A stretch of DNA of 64,000 nucleotides from Streptomyces sp. HD (GTDB lineage: Bacteria > Actinomycetota > Actinomycetes > Streptomycetales > Streptomycetaceae). The stretch lies in the NCBI RefSeq assembly GCF_028369295.1, contig NZ_JAQMYP010000033.1, positions 1 through 64,000 of the forward strand. Direction: 5' to 3'. Of this stretch, positions 49,307-58,038 are shown piece by piece (position 1 is the stretch's first letter; each line of letters begins with the position of its first letter). Under the pieces are notes generated by a model that saw nothing but the letters and a program-made list of their open reading frames with translations, did no database searches and was not told where the DNA came from. The position numbers were made by a program, and so were the translations under genes.

Positions 49307-49744
49307 GTCAATCTCCCGTTCATTCTTGAGGACTTGGTTGCCGGACGAGAAGGCGTGTTGCGGAAATCACCGCGGAACCGAAAGGAGAAGAATCACCCCT
49401 GGAATCAGGTGCGGGGTTCACGGTTCGCGTTTACGGCCTTGCTGCGGCTCACCGGTAGAGTGGCGTGCACCATTTGCGATGTCAACGCACGCGGGAGACA
49501 CGCGAATTACGGAAACACACTCGCACGGGTTCGACCAGAGCCTTTCGTTGAATTCCCGGTCACACCGGCCAGGGCGAGACCGGCGACTTCACCGATTCGT
49601 GGTCGTAGCACCACCGATGCGGATTATTCGCCAGGACCCAGCCCTGCGAACAGAGCATGCATCAGCGAGGTCCAGGCACCGTGGTCCGGGTTCTCCGCCT
49701 GCACGGCCGCGAGCACGTCCACTCCGAGGGATAGGCACAGCACG
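49307..49744. other. non-coding or decayed region upstream of the LuxR remnant
   Basis: The open frame continues through here, but the translation has no similarity to LuxR-family N-termini or any other protein I recognise. Likely the promoter of the PHM-like gene plus eroded sequence. Confidence 0.5.
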
Positions 49745-50473
49745 AGGCGTGCGCAGGCCGCGGCATCGGGACACTGGGAGGAGGCGGCCGCGAAACTGCG
49801 TCGGCTCACCCGGATGAAACCGGGTCACCCCGGTGTCGCGCTCCAGGCGATGCCCGCGTATGTGGAGGCCGCCGTCCGCGCCGGGCTCCGCCTGCCGGCG
49901 GAACGGGCCACCGCGGCGTTCGCGCGCTGGGCCGAGGGGGTCGGCCAGGGCTGGCCGACCGCACTGGTGGCGCAGTGCCGTGCGGTCCTGGCCCACGATG
50001 ACCCCGAAGAGCACTTCCGGCTGGCTCTGCGTCTGCACGGGCCCCATGACCGCGCATTGGAGCAGGCGCGCACCGCCCTCCTCTACGGCGAATACCTCAA
50101 ACGCGAGCGCCGCCGGGCGGAGTCCCGCGTCCACCTCCGGGAGGCGGCGGAGATCTTCCGCAGGCACCGGGCCCGGCTGTGGCTCGACCGGGCCTCTGCC
50201 GAGCTGCGCGCCAGCGGTGACAACGCGACCTCCACGCCCGCGGACGATGCCTTGCCGACCGACTCCGCGGGGCCGAACGGCCTGACCGCGCGTCAGCTCG
50301 ATATCGTCCGGCTGGTCGCGGCGGGGGCAACCAACAAGGAAGCGGCGGCGCGGCTCTGCCTGAGCCCGCGCACCGTCGACTACCACCTTCGACGAGTCTT
50401 CCAGCAGCTTGGCATCACGTCGCGCGCCGAGCTCATCCGGCGGTTCGGCGCCGAGTCCGTCCGAAGCGGGTGA
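49745..50473 (+). pseudogene. 5'-truncated LuxR-family regulator remnant
   Basis: The translation from about 49750 matches the C-terminal third of large LAL-type LuxR regulators. It covers the helical repeat part (VEAAVRAGLRLPAERATAAF, GPHDRALEQARTALLYGEYL) and a full C-terminal HTH (LTARQLDIVRLVAAGATNKE, then AAARLCLSPRTVDYHLRRVF). The AAA domain and most of the repeat region are missing, and no plausible start lies near the homology boundary. It is probably a pseudogene, although a small DNA-binding protein expressed from an internal start cannot be excluded. Confidence 0.65.
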
Positions 50474-50495
50474 CGCCCTGACGGAGCCCGGCCGA

Positions 50496-50533
50496 AGCCA
50501 CCGGCACACGATCGGCTCCCGGTGCCGGTGGCT
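50496..50533. terminator. bidirectional hairpin terminator
   Basis: A perfect 12-bp stem (AGCCACCGGCAC and its complement) with a 14-nt loop, between the LuxR remnant and the convergent GH64 gene. Confidence 0.8.
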
Positions 50534-50560
50534 GCCGGCCTCACCGTCTCTGACAGGTGG

Positions 50561-51763
50561 TCAGTTGAGCGGGTCGAGTGTGAGGTAGGCCTGGAGCGGG
50601 TTGCCGTCGTGCACGAGCGACTCGTGATGGCCCACGTCGTCGAAGGCGAACGCGTACGCCTTCCCGTCGGCCATCTGCGCGTGGATCTTACGGGCGTAGT
50701 GGTTGGTGACGGCGTCCTTGTAGAAGGCGTCGGCGTTGGAGTCGGGCTGGTTGGGATTGACCAGCAGCGTGGAGCGGTTGAACCCGGCACACAGCGTGCG
50801 CGAGATCGGGCCGCGTACCAGGTCGTTCGGTGCGTCGAGCCTCCCGTGGCAGCCGAAGACCGAGGAGGCGTCCGGCTTCTGGAAGCTGGTGACGACGGCG
50901 CCTGCACTGTTGGTGAACTGCATGACGCCGCCGGAGACCCGGCCGTAGTACTTGGTGTTGGGCTGGTCGGTGAACGGCGTGACCGTCAGCGTCGAGGTGG
51001 CGTACTTCTGCCAGACGCGGTTGATGTAGTCGTCCATGACCGTGGCGGGCAGTGCACCGGTCTCCAGTCCGTACAACGGCGACAGGGCGCGCAGCACGGT
51101 GCCGTCGGGGCGGGTCTGGATCAGGTTGGCCCAGCCTCCGGGTTGTCCCCTGAGGGAGTTGAAGAAGCCGTTGTATCCACCGGGCTTGAGCCGGCCGGTG
51201 CTTGCGGTGCTGCCGTCCGCTCGCTGTACGCCGACCGAGTAGGGCGCGGAGAACATGTCGACCTGTGTGCTGTTGATCCACAGGCCCGAGTCGTTGAGTG
51301 TGTACTCGGACCAGTGGAACAGGATGTCCCGATTGGGGTCGGTCGGGTTCTGCACAGCGGGCTGAACCAGGCCGCCGGTGGTGAGCTTGAACACCAGTTT
51401 CCGGCCGTAGGAGAAGTACACGCGGCCGGAGAACTTCGGCATGCGGATGGTTGCCGACTGCCCCGCTGCCGGGCCCGGGATCGAGGCGTCGGGCGCTGGA
51501 GCAGGCGGATTGCCGCCCGCGGGCCAGGGGTGGAACGTGCCGCCGGCGTCGGCCCAGCCCTGTCGCCCGGTCGACAGTTCGGTGCCCAGGTTGTAGATGT
51601 ACACCTGCTCGCCGCGGGCCGAGTTGTTGGTGATCTTCAGAGGGATCGTCGCCGGGACGGCGTGGGCCGACGTCTCCCCTCCGGCCACCAGCAGTGAGCC
51701 GGCGAGGACCGCGGCGAAGGCCAACCCGGCCGCCCGGGCCCGGCGTCTGAGTGTCCGTAACAT
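50561..51763 (-). CDS. secreted glycoside hydrolase family 64 beta-1,3-glucanase
   Basis: A 400-residue exported enzyme with a signal peptide (LAFAAVLAGSLLVAGGETSAHA). IPLKITNNSARGEQVYIYNL opens a GH64/thaumatin-like beta-barrel. WSEYTLNDSGLWINSTQVDM and FSAPYSVGVQ follow, a region that in GH64 holds the acidic catalytic residues. SVFGCHGRLDAPND and a C-terminal DVGHHESLVHDG complete it. It would release laminari-pentaose-type products from beta-1,3-glucan, for example fungal cell walls. ATG 51763 has GGAG at about eight bases. A CebR-like palindrome lies 39 bases upstream. Confidence 0.9.
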   Translation of the reverse strand: MLRTLRRRARAAGLAFAAVLAGSLLVAGGETSAHAVPATIPLKITNNSARGEQVYIYNLGTELSTGRQGWADAGGTFHPWPAGGNPPAPAPDASIPGPAAGQSATIRMPKFSGRVYFSYGRKLVFKLTTGGLVQPAVQNPTDPNRDILFHWSEYTLNDSGLWINSTQVDMFSAPYSVGVQRADGSTASTGRLKPGGYNGFFNSLRGQPGGWANLIQTRPDGTVLRALSPLYGLETGALPATVMDDYINRVWQKYATSTLTVTPFTDQPNTKYYGRVSGGVMQFTNSAGAVVTSFQKPDASSVFGCHGRLDAPNDLVRGPISRTLCAGFNRSTLLVNPNQPDSNADAFYKDAVTNHYARKIHAQMADGKAYAFAFDDVGHHESLVHDGNPLQAYLTLDPLN

Positions 51764-51801
51764 GCTCTGTCTCCGTTCGACGATGGTCGATCCAGGAAGT
51801 T

Positions 51802-51817
51802 CTGAGAGCGCTCTCAG
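51802..51817. promoter_or_regulatory. CebR/LacI-type palindrome CTGAGAGCGCTCTCAG
   Basis: A perfect 16-base palindrome upstream of the GH64 gene. It differs by few bases from the known cellulose-utilisation operator TGGGAGCGCTCCCA recognised by CebR in streptomycetes, so sugar-dependent repression by a LacI-type protein is likely. Confidence 0.75.
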
Positions 51818-51987
51818 CGTTCCGCCTTGGTACGGACCTGTCAATGAGTACGGAGGAGGCCGGTGCGCTCCGCGGACTCTGCCGCCCCCCCAGGGGATCG
51901 CCGCAGCAGCCCGTTCACCGTCCGCGCGGAAGACGCCGGGGAGAGGCCCGGGAGAGCGCGCGGGGATTGTATTTCCTCTGTCATGAC

Positions 51988-53736
51988 ATGAATGAGCGCA
52001 CAGGGGAAAGAGGTGCGGAGGGCGTGGATACACGCAGATCACGTGGGTTACGCAGGTTACGCGGGTCATGGAGAGAGGTCATTCCGCTTGCCGTGGCGGC
52101 GGTGGCTTCAGTGCTGCTGACGGCGCCGCCGTCGGCCGCGGCTACGCCTACGGCTGCTGCGGCGGCGCCCGTGGCGCCCTGTACGGAACTGCCGTGTCAG
52201 GGCTCCGACCCCGGGGCCGTCACCGAGTGGCACGCGGGTGGCGCTCCTCAGCTGAGGAAGGAGGCCGTGCTGGCCTCCGGGGCGCGGATCAGGCTCTACA
52301 CCGGCAAGCCCGCCTGGGACCCAGCCCAGCAGGTGTACTCCTGGGCCGAGGCGACCCTCCCCGGTAAGGGACGGGTCTGGCTGCGGACGGAGCAGAACGA
52401 GGGCGACGGCATCAACATCATCACGCCGCTCACCCACCCCCGCTCGTACCGGGACACGAGCGGCACCACGGGAATGTTCCTGCACGAGACGAGCAGATAC
52501 GGAGTCGTCTACGCCAACGGCGCCTGCCTCACGGACGGCACCCAGACAGCGTGCGTCACCGCCTCCTACTCCGAGGTGAAGCCCGCCGGGCCGTGCGAGG
52601 GCTGGTGCTCGGACGCCGACCCCACCACGATCGCCAAGGACGCCTGGGACTACGTCTCACGTCCCGACTACCGCCGTGTGCAACTGCCGTCCGGCGCCTG
52701 GGTGCAGCACGCCGAGGGCCGCCTGAAGCAGGGGAGCTACCTGAACTGGGCCGAGGGATCGCTGCCCGGAGGCGGGCGGATCTGGCTGGAGAACTGGCAG
52801 GGGACCGGCCGCTGGGGCGAGGTGTGGACCGAGTTCACGCCTACGGGCGCCTCGCGCACCACATCCGGCAGCACCCGGGCCTACTCCTGGCTTCCGTCGC
52901 TGCGCGCCTGCGTCCGTGACAGCTCCGGCACCGCCTGCACCAGTGATGCCGACGCCGCCACCACGGCTCCCACGCAGGCCCCCTGCGCGCAACTGCCGTG
53001 CGAGGGGATCGACCCGGCGTCCGTCACGGAATGGATGCCGAACTACGAGCCGAGCCTGCTGGAAGACGCGAACATCTACCTGGGCGGCCGACTGAAGATC
53101 TACGAGGGACGCCCGGCCTGGGACCCGCACCACCTCTACTACTGGGGCGAGGCCGAACTCCCGCCCGGCGCCACGGGCGCCTCCGCCACGCTGATGACCC
53201 ACGCCGCGGGCGGCCCCGATTCACGCGAGAAGCGCCCGGAGGCCATCCCCGGCGCGCGACTGACGGCCTCCGGGAAGACCAAGATGTTCGCCCTCGACCC
53301 GCTGTCCGCCAAGAAGATCGCCGGACTCGTCGTGGACGGCAAGAACTGGTCGTTCGCCACCCGCCAGGGCAACAACATGAGCCAGACCGACGTGGAGGGC
53401 GCGGTCGGCCCCTGCGCACCGGGTTCGGCGTGTGACGGGATACTCCCCGGCTCGGTGACGAAGTGGTCCTCCCCCGCGACCGACTGGGCCACGGCCGCCC
53501 TCCCGAGCGGCAAGAAGGTCACGCTCAGAGGCGGCAAGCCGAACTGGTCGGTGACCGACTACTACGCGTGGGCCCACTCGACCGCCACGGGCGCCCCGGT
53601 CTGGCTGGAGGACCGGCAGCCCGACGGCTCCTACAGCAAGGTGGCGACCACCGAGATGAAGGCGACGACCGGACAGCAGGTACGGGCCTGCATCAGCGAG
53701 GGCACCACGACGGTCTGCACCAAGTCACTGTCGTAA
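51988..53736 (+). CDS. secreted protein with four tandem Cys-containing modules, unknown function
   Basis: An exported protein of about 582 residues. A twin-Arg-like charged start is followed by a hydrophobic helix (VIPLAVAAVASVLLTAPPSAAA). Four modules of roughly 120-140 residues follow, each opening with a Cys pair: CTELPCQGSDP, GPCEGWCSDADP, CAQLPCEGIDP and CAPGSACDG. Each continues with a strand such as RIRLYTGKPAWDP or KVTLRGGKPNW. I do not recognise the family. Start ATG 51988 is the longest plausible; GTG 52024 is possible. It is divergent from the GH64 gene across the CebR-like site, so it may be co-regulated and act on the same polymer. Confidence 0.7.
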   Translation: MNERTGERGAEGVDTRRSRGLRRLRGSWREVIPLAVAAVASVLLTAPPSAAATPTAAAAAPVAPCTELPCQGSDPGAVTEWHAGGAPQLRKEAVLASGARIRLYTGKPAWDPAQQVYSWAEATLPGKGRVWLRTEQNEGDGINIITPLTHPRSYRDTSGTTGMFLHETSRYGVVYANGACLTDGTQTACVTASYSEVKPAGPCEGWCSDADPTTIAKDAWDYVSRPDYRRVQLPSGAWVQHAEGRLKQGSYLNWAEGSLPGGGRIWLENWQGTGRWGEVWTEFTPTGASRTTSGSTRAYSWLPSLRACVRDSSGTACTSDADAATTAPTQAPCAQLPCEGIDPASVTEWMPNYEPSLLEDANIYLGGRLKIYEGRPAWDPHHLYYWGEAELPPGATGASATLMTHAAGGPDSREKRPEAIPGARLTASGKTKMFALDPLSAKKIAGLVVDGKNWSFATRQGNNMSQTDVEGAVGPCAPGSACDGILPGSVTKWSSPATDWATAALPSGKKVTLRGGKPNWSVTDYYAWAHSTATGAPVWLEDRQPDGSYSKVATTEMKATTGQQVRACISEGTTTVCTKSLS

Positions 53737-53880
53737 CCCTCCACCTCACAAGGCCCGACGAATGCGTTCCGGCCGTCGCGCGTGCCGAAGCACGGGGCGG
53801 CGGCCGGAGCGTGTGCCCCCAACCGTCCGGAACCTGACGACGAGGACCGGCGGCTGCGCAATCACCTCGAACTACGCGCG

Positions 53881-54171
53881 ATGTCTGAGCGCTACGCCCT
53901 CGTCAACTCCGGGACGGGCAAGAGGCTCGCGGTGCAGGACGGCGGAGCGGTCCTGGAGGACGCGGCCTCCGGGCCTGCCGGCAGAGAGGCCCAGTGGCTC
54001 ATGTCGACGACCGGTGACGGCACCTGGACGCTCGTCAACGCCGCCACCGGCCGACTGCTCGATGTCGCCGGGCACGCCACGGCGGACGGCTCCAGGGTGA
54101 CGACCTGGACGCCGACGTCGAACGCCAACCAGCGCTGGACCGTGACCGACGAAACGACACCGCGCACCTGA
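53881..54171 (+). pseudogene. ricin-type lectin (CBM13) fragment
   Basis: About 96 residues resembling part of a ricin-B beta-trefoil: YALVNSGTGKRLAV, then TWTLVNAATGRLLDVAG and a final NANQRWTVTD with the QxW motif. A full beta-trefoil has three such repeats plus a catalytic partner; here only about one to two are present, with no signal peptide and no ribosome site. Most likely a remnant of a larger secreted hydrolase gene. Confidence 0.5.
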
Positions 54172-54236
54172 ACTGCGAGGCGCCGCAAGGGTGCCCGTCT
54201 GACGGATCCTCAGGAAAGGCTGCGGCAGGCGGCCTC

Positions 54237-54270
54237 GGCGGCAGACAGTCTCCGGCGGCAGACGGTCTCC
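54237..54270 (+). repeat. 17-bp tandem duplication
   Basis: GGCGGCAGACAGTCTCC is repeated directly with one change (AGACGG for AGACAG) just after the ricin fragment. It is a small local duplication with no obvious role. Confidence 0.7.
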
Positions 54271-54389
54271 CGGAGGCCGGCGAGCAGTTGGCCGCCCGTC
54301 AGGTCCCGGGCCAGGAGGCCGGCGGACCCCATCGGTGAGCCCCAGGGCGCGCACAGGTGTCAGCGGCCGCCAGTATCGTGCCCGTCGTG

Positions 54390-55325
54390 ATGGTGGGAAC
54401 CGAGGAGACCCGGCTGATCGTCGTGCGCGGCAACAGCGCCTCCGGGAAGTCCTCCATCGCGGCCGGCCTGCGCGAGCGGTTCGGCCGCAACCTGGCCCTG
54501 ATCGGCCAGGACAACCTGCGGCGCGTCGTACTGCGGGAGCGTGACCGGCCCGGCGCGGCCAACATCGGCTTGATCGGCATGACAGCTCGCTACGCGCTGG
54601 ACGCCGGATTCCACACGGTCGTCGAGGGAATCCTCTATGCCGACCATTACGCCGCCATGCTGGAGGACCTCGTCCGCGACCACCGGGGCACCTCTCGCTG
54701 CATGGCCAGGTGGCTGAACGCATGGGCGGCCGACTTCGCCCGCCGCACCCCCGACTGCCTGCACACCGCCACTCTCCACCCCGAGCCGGACGTCGAGACG
54801 TACGTCCGTGAGGCCGTCGAAGCAGGCGCGCGCGTGTTCAAGGCCCATGTGCAGGTGGGAGACTACGACCCGGCCGACGGGCAGCTCCAGCGGGCATGGG
54901 GGCTGCTGGCCGAGGCCGGGATCCCCGTGGTGGTGCACTGCGGCTCCGGGCCCGCCCCCGGCAAGCACACCGGACCCGAGCCCATCGCGAGGGTGCTGGC
55001 ACGCCATCCGAGACTGCGGCTGATCGTCGCGCACATGGGCATGGCGGAGTACGCGGAGTTCCTCGATCTCGCCGAGCGGTACGCCGAGGTACGCCTCGAC
55101 ACGACGATGGCGTTCACCGACTTCACCGAAGGATTCATGCCGTTCCCGCGCCCGGACCTGCCGCGCCTTGCCGACCTCGGTGACCGCATCCTGCTCGGCT
55201 CCGACTTCCCCAACATCCCCTATTCGTACCTGCACCAGCTCCACGCCCTGGAGCGGCTGGGACTCGGACAGGAGTGGCTGCGGGCCGTGTGCCACGACAA
55301 CGCGGCGAACCTGTTCGGCCTGTAA
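54390..55325 (+). CDS. chimeric ORF: AAA-type kinase N-half joined to amidohydrolase C-half
   Basis: The 311-residue frame joins two unrelated half-proteins. Residues 8-103 are the start of a P-loop kinase (LIVVRGNSASGKSSIAAGL, NIGLIGMTARYALDAGFHTV), ending abruptly at VRDHRGTSR. From about 110 on it is a TIM-barrel amidohydrolase (PF04909-type: VVVHCGSGPAPG, LIVAHMGMAEYAEFL, LDTTMAFTDF, ILLGSDFPNIPY) lacking its N-terminal HxH metal site. The kinase lacks its lid and base-binding end. The junction near 54695-54725 suggests a deletion that happened to stay in frame. Neither half looks catalytically complete; it is probably a pseudogene, though stable expression is possible. Start ATG 54390; GTG 54357 also open. 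Confidence 0.72.
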   Translation: MVGTEETRLIVVRGNSASGKSSIAAGLRERFGRNLALIGQDNLRRVVLRERDRPGAANIGLIGMTARYALDAGFHTVVEGILYADHYAAMLEDLVRDHRGTSRCMARWLNAWAADFARRTPDCLHTATLHPEPDVETYVREAVEAGARVFKAHVQVGDYDPADGQLQRAWGLLAEAGIPVVVHCGSGPAPGKHTGPEPIARVLARHPRLRLIVAHMGMAEYAEFLDLAERYAEVRLDTTMAFTDFTEGFMPFPRPDLPRLADLGDRILLGSDFPNIPYSYLHQLHALERLGLGQEWLRAVCHDNAANLFGL

Positions 55326-55379
55326 CAGCACCTCCCTACAGGCGTTGGTGAACCCACTGCGGTGAGATTGTCGGGGTAC

Positions 55380-56495
55380 TCAGCCGAACCGCAGGATGCG
55401 CGCTGCGAAGGTGCCCTCGGGGCCGTCGGCTCGGCCGACCGACCACACCGTCGTCGTGTCCGGTACAGGTGCCAGTCGCAGCACCCGGGAGCGGCCCTCC
55501 CCTGCCACCGCCGGTTCGCTGTACGCGGTGAACGACTGTCCGTTCCAGGCAAGGAAATCGGGCCCGGGGACGAGCGGCGGAGAGCTGCCCGGCGGGCCCC
55601 ACTTCTGCGAGCCGGCCACCGAGACCCAGGACAACGCGCCGGACGTGCCGGGCGTCAGTGAGCTGATCGAGCCGAAGTCGGTCGGCACGCTCACCCGGCT
55701 CCACGCCTGCCCGTCCCAGCGGACCAGCAGTGGCGGAATCGGCCGGCCCGGCGGGCCCCCGACGAACCCGGCCGTGCCGCCCGCCCACACCTCCGTCGGC
55801 GAAACCGCGAGCACACTGCCCACGGCCGACCGCGGGAACCCGTCCACGATCGTCTGCTCCCACGACTGCCCGTTCCAGTGCGACACGGCCGCACCCGAGC
55901 CGGTGGCGCCCGCGGCCCAGACGTCGTCGGCCGCCAGGACGTGCAGGCCGTACACGGTTCCCGCAGGCGCCGGCACGTCCCGCCAGCCATGCCCGTCCCG
56001 GCGCAGCAATACCTGCGTGCCGTCCCGCGACCCGATCAGCCAGGTCTCACCGCTTCCGGTTCCGGCGACGACCTTGGTCAGCACGACACCGCTCGGCGGC
56101 CGGCTCTCGGACCAGGCGTTGCCGTCGAAGCGGAGCAGGTGGGCGCCGCCCGTCGAGTCGCGGCCGACCGCCCAGACCGCGGTGGGCGAGGTCGCGGCGA
56201 TGGACAGCAGCTCTCCCTGCCAGCCGATGCCGGAAAGGCTCTGGCGCTGCCACGCGGTTCCGTCCCAGCGCAACACCAGCGGGAAGCCCGGCGCCTCGCG
56301 ACCGACGGCGTCGGCGCCCACGGCCCACGCCTGGTCCGGCCCGAGCGCCACCGCCTCGTTCAGCCCGGCCTGGGGGCGTATCTGTGCCGGGATCGGAACG
56401 TGCTGCCAGGACGGGGTTTCCGCCGCGGCCGAGCTCATGATCGTCACGATGGTCATGGCGACTGCGAGGGCCGCGACGAGCAGTCTGCGTGCCAT
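55380..56495 (-). CDS. secreted propeller-like repeat protein (paralogue 2)
   Basis: A 371-residue exported protein with a signal peptide (LLVAALAVAMTIVTIMSSAAA). Repeats of about 40-50 residues follow the pattern AWAVG...LLRWDGTAW (for example LLRFDGNAWSE, VSHWNGQSWEQ, LLVRWDGQAWSR), typical of bacterial beta-propeller or Kelch-like folds. It has no catalytic motif. ATG 56495 has GGGAGG, and it follows its paralogue by two bases, so the pair is an operon. Confidence 0.8.
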   Translation of the reverse strand: MARRLLVAALAVAMTIVTIMSSAAAETPSWQHVPIPAQIRPQAGLNEAVALGPDQAWAVGADAVGREAPGFPLVLRWDGTAWQRQSLSGIGWQGELLSIAATSPTAVWAVGRDSTGGAHLLRFDGNAWSESRPPSGVVLTKVVAGTGSGETWLIGSRDGTQVLLRRDGHGWRDVPAPAGTVYGLHVLAADDVWAAGATGSGAAVSHWNGQSWEQTIVDGFPRSAVGSVLAVSPTEVWAGGTAGFVGGPPGRPIPPLLVRWDGQAWSRVSVPTDFGSISSLTPGTSGALSWVSVAGSQKWGPPGSSPPLVPGPDFLAWNGQSFTAYSEPAVAGEGRSRVLRLAPVPDTTTVWSVGRADGPEGTFAARILRFG

Positions 56496-56497
56496 GG

Positions 56498-57547
56498 TCA
56501 GCCTCCCTGCCGTTCGCTCATCAGGTTCGGTTTCGAGCCGTAGATCTCGACGGTCCCGAAGGACAGCAGTGAGAACCCGGCCCTTGCCAGTGCACGCGGT
56601 TTGACGTCGATCGCGTTGGTGCGCTCCGGGCCGTAGGAGAAGGTGGTGCGGGAGCCGGCCACCCGTGCGTACTTCGAGAACGCGCGGTCGCTGCGCACCG
56701 GCAGCCACAGCGCGCCGTCCGGGCCGCGCACCATGGCCTCGGTGTAGGTGTCGCCGAGTGATGGGTGGGTGGTGCGCCAGGCCCCGAGCCCGTTCCAGGT
56801 CATCAGGTAGGTGCGGGCCACGCCGTCGGTGTACTGGCTGCCGCCGATGGTGACGTGGCCGGACGGTTCGAGCAGGATCGTGTGCACGTTGCTGTTCGGC
56901 GGCAGCGGCACGTTCGCGTCCCTCCACGTCTTGCCGTCCCAGCGCAGGACGGTGGTTCCGGTGCTGGTGTCCGCCCAGGCCCAGGCGTCGGTGGCGGTAC
57001 GCGCGGTGATCCCCATCAGGAACAGCACGCCGTCCGGGGTGGACTGTGTGGTCCAGCCGGAACCGTCGTAGTGCAACACCTTCAGTCCGGTGTCGTCCTC
57101 ACCGACGACCCATGCGGCACCCGGTACCGCGGTGAAGTCCTGGTAGGTCCAAAGAGTCTGCGGCAGCGGAACGGTACTCCACCCGCCCGCCGACCGACGC
57201 AGGATCTCCCCCGCCCCCGCGCGGTTGTGGAAGATCCACACCTCCTCGCCGACGAACTGCACCTTTCCGAGCCAGCCCACCTCACCGGCGCCGGGAAAAG
57301 CCGTGTCCCGGCTCCACGCCGTGCCGTCCCACCGGTACAGCATCGGCCGCAGTCCCTCGGCGGCCTGCTCGTACCCGGTGGCCCACGCCTCGCCGGGCCC
57401 GCGGGCGGCGAGATCGGACACGGTCACCGGCGGGACCGCAGCCGGCACCGGCAGCGCCGACCAGCTCGGTGTCACAGCCGCGGCCGGCGACACCGTCGCG
57501 GCACACGCGATCACAAGGCCGACGATGACCGCACGGAGACCGTTCAC
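56498..57547 (-). CDS. secreted propeller-like repeat protein (paralogue 1)
   Basis: A 349-residue exported protein (GTG start; signal LRAVIVGLVIACAATVSPAAA) with repeats like those of its downstream paralogue (MLYRWDGTAWSRD, LHYDGSGWTTQ, LRWDGKTWRD, LMTWNGLGAW). They share the opening TPSW after the signal peptide. Probably a tandem duplication that has since diverged; role unknown, perhaps surface binding. Confidence 0.8.
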   Translation of the reverse strand: MNGLRAVIVGLVIACAATVSPAAAVTPSWSALPVPAAVPPVTVSDLAARGPGEAWATGYEQAAEGLRPMLYRWDGTAWSRDTAFPGAGEVGWLGKVQFVGEEVWIFHNRAGAGEILRRSAGGWSTVPLPQTLWTYQDFTAVPGAAWVVGEDDTGLKVLHYDGSGWTTQSTPDGVLFLMGITARTATDAWAWADTSTGTTVLRWDGKTWRDANVPLPPNSNVHTILLEPSGHVTIGGSQYTDGVARTYLMTWNGLGAWRTTHPSLGDTYTEAMVRGPDGALWLPVRSDRAFSKYARVAGSRTTFSYGPERTNAIDVKPRALARAGFSLLSFGTVEIYGSKPNLMSERQGG

Positions 57548-58038
57548 GAGACCCCCAGACCACGGAGGTCGCAGAGCTTATGGGCGTTCACTCAACCGTG
57601 AACAGACGCCATCCGGCCATGACGCCCCAGCCCGTCCGACGGCTCGTCCGCGACAGCGGGACGGCCTGCGCCAACTTCCTGTCGCTGCGGGCGAATTCAC
57701 TTCCTCCGGGCTCCGACAAACCTTCGGCGACGGACTGCTCACCAACGACGGGAAGCGCACCAGCGCCACGCCCACGCGGTCACGGTGATTCGCCACCTTG
57801 CCGAGCACATCGATCACGCACCGGACACGCCCGAACTGCTCCGTCTCCTCCCCCACACGCCGGAATCCGAGACCGACCGCCCCAAGGCCGCAGGAGTCGG
57901 CACCTGCGCGAGGAGCCGTGGTCTGACCCTGGCATCGTCCCCGTCGGCGCCACCAGTCATACGCCGCCCGACCGCCTGCGACGATCCGGAGCGGTGAACG
58001 GCGGGGCTGCGGGCCGAGTGCTCTGGCATGATCGCGGC
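57548..58038. other. gap with no convincing gene
   Basis: These 491 bases have open frames, but none with a recognisable product. A short P450-like stretch (FGDGLLTNDGKR, around 57723-57758) is isolated and could be coincidence or a trace of a lost gene. Confidence 0.45.

Noticed and set aside
49298..49744. N-terminal extension of the LuxR remnant as a full-length regulator
   Set aside because: The translated sequence before about 49745 has no LuxR-family or AAA features, and the frame start overlaps the divergent PHM-like gene.
57723..57758. Cytochrome P450-like stretch FGDGLLTNDGKR
   Set aside because: A single 12-residue resemblance with no heme-binding Cys region or other P450 motif nearby; too little to call a pseudogene.
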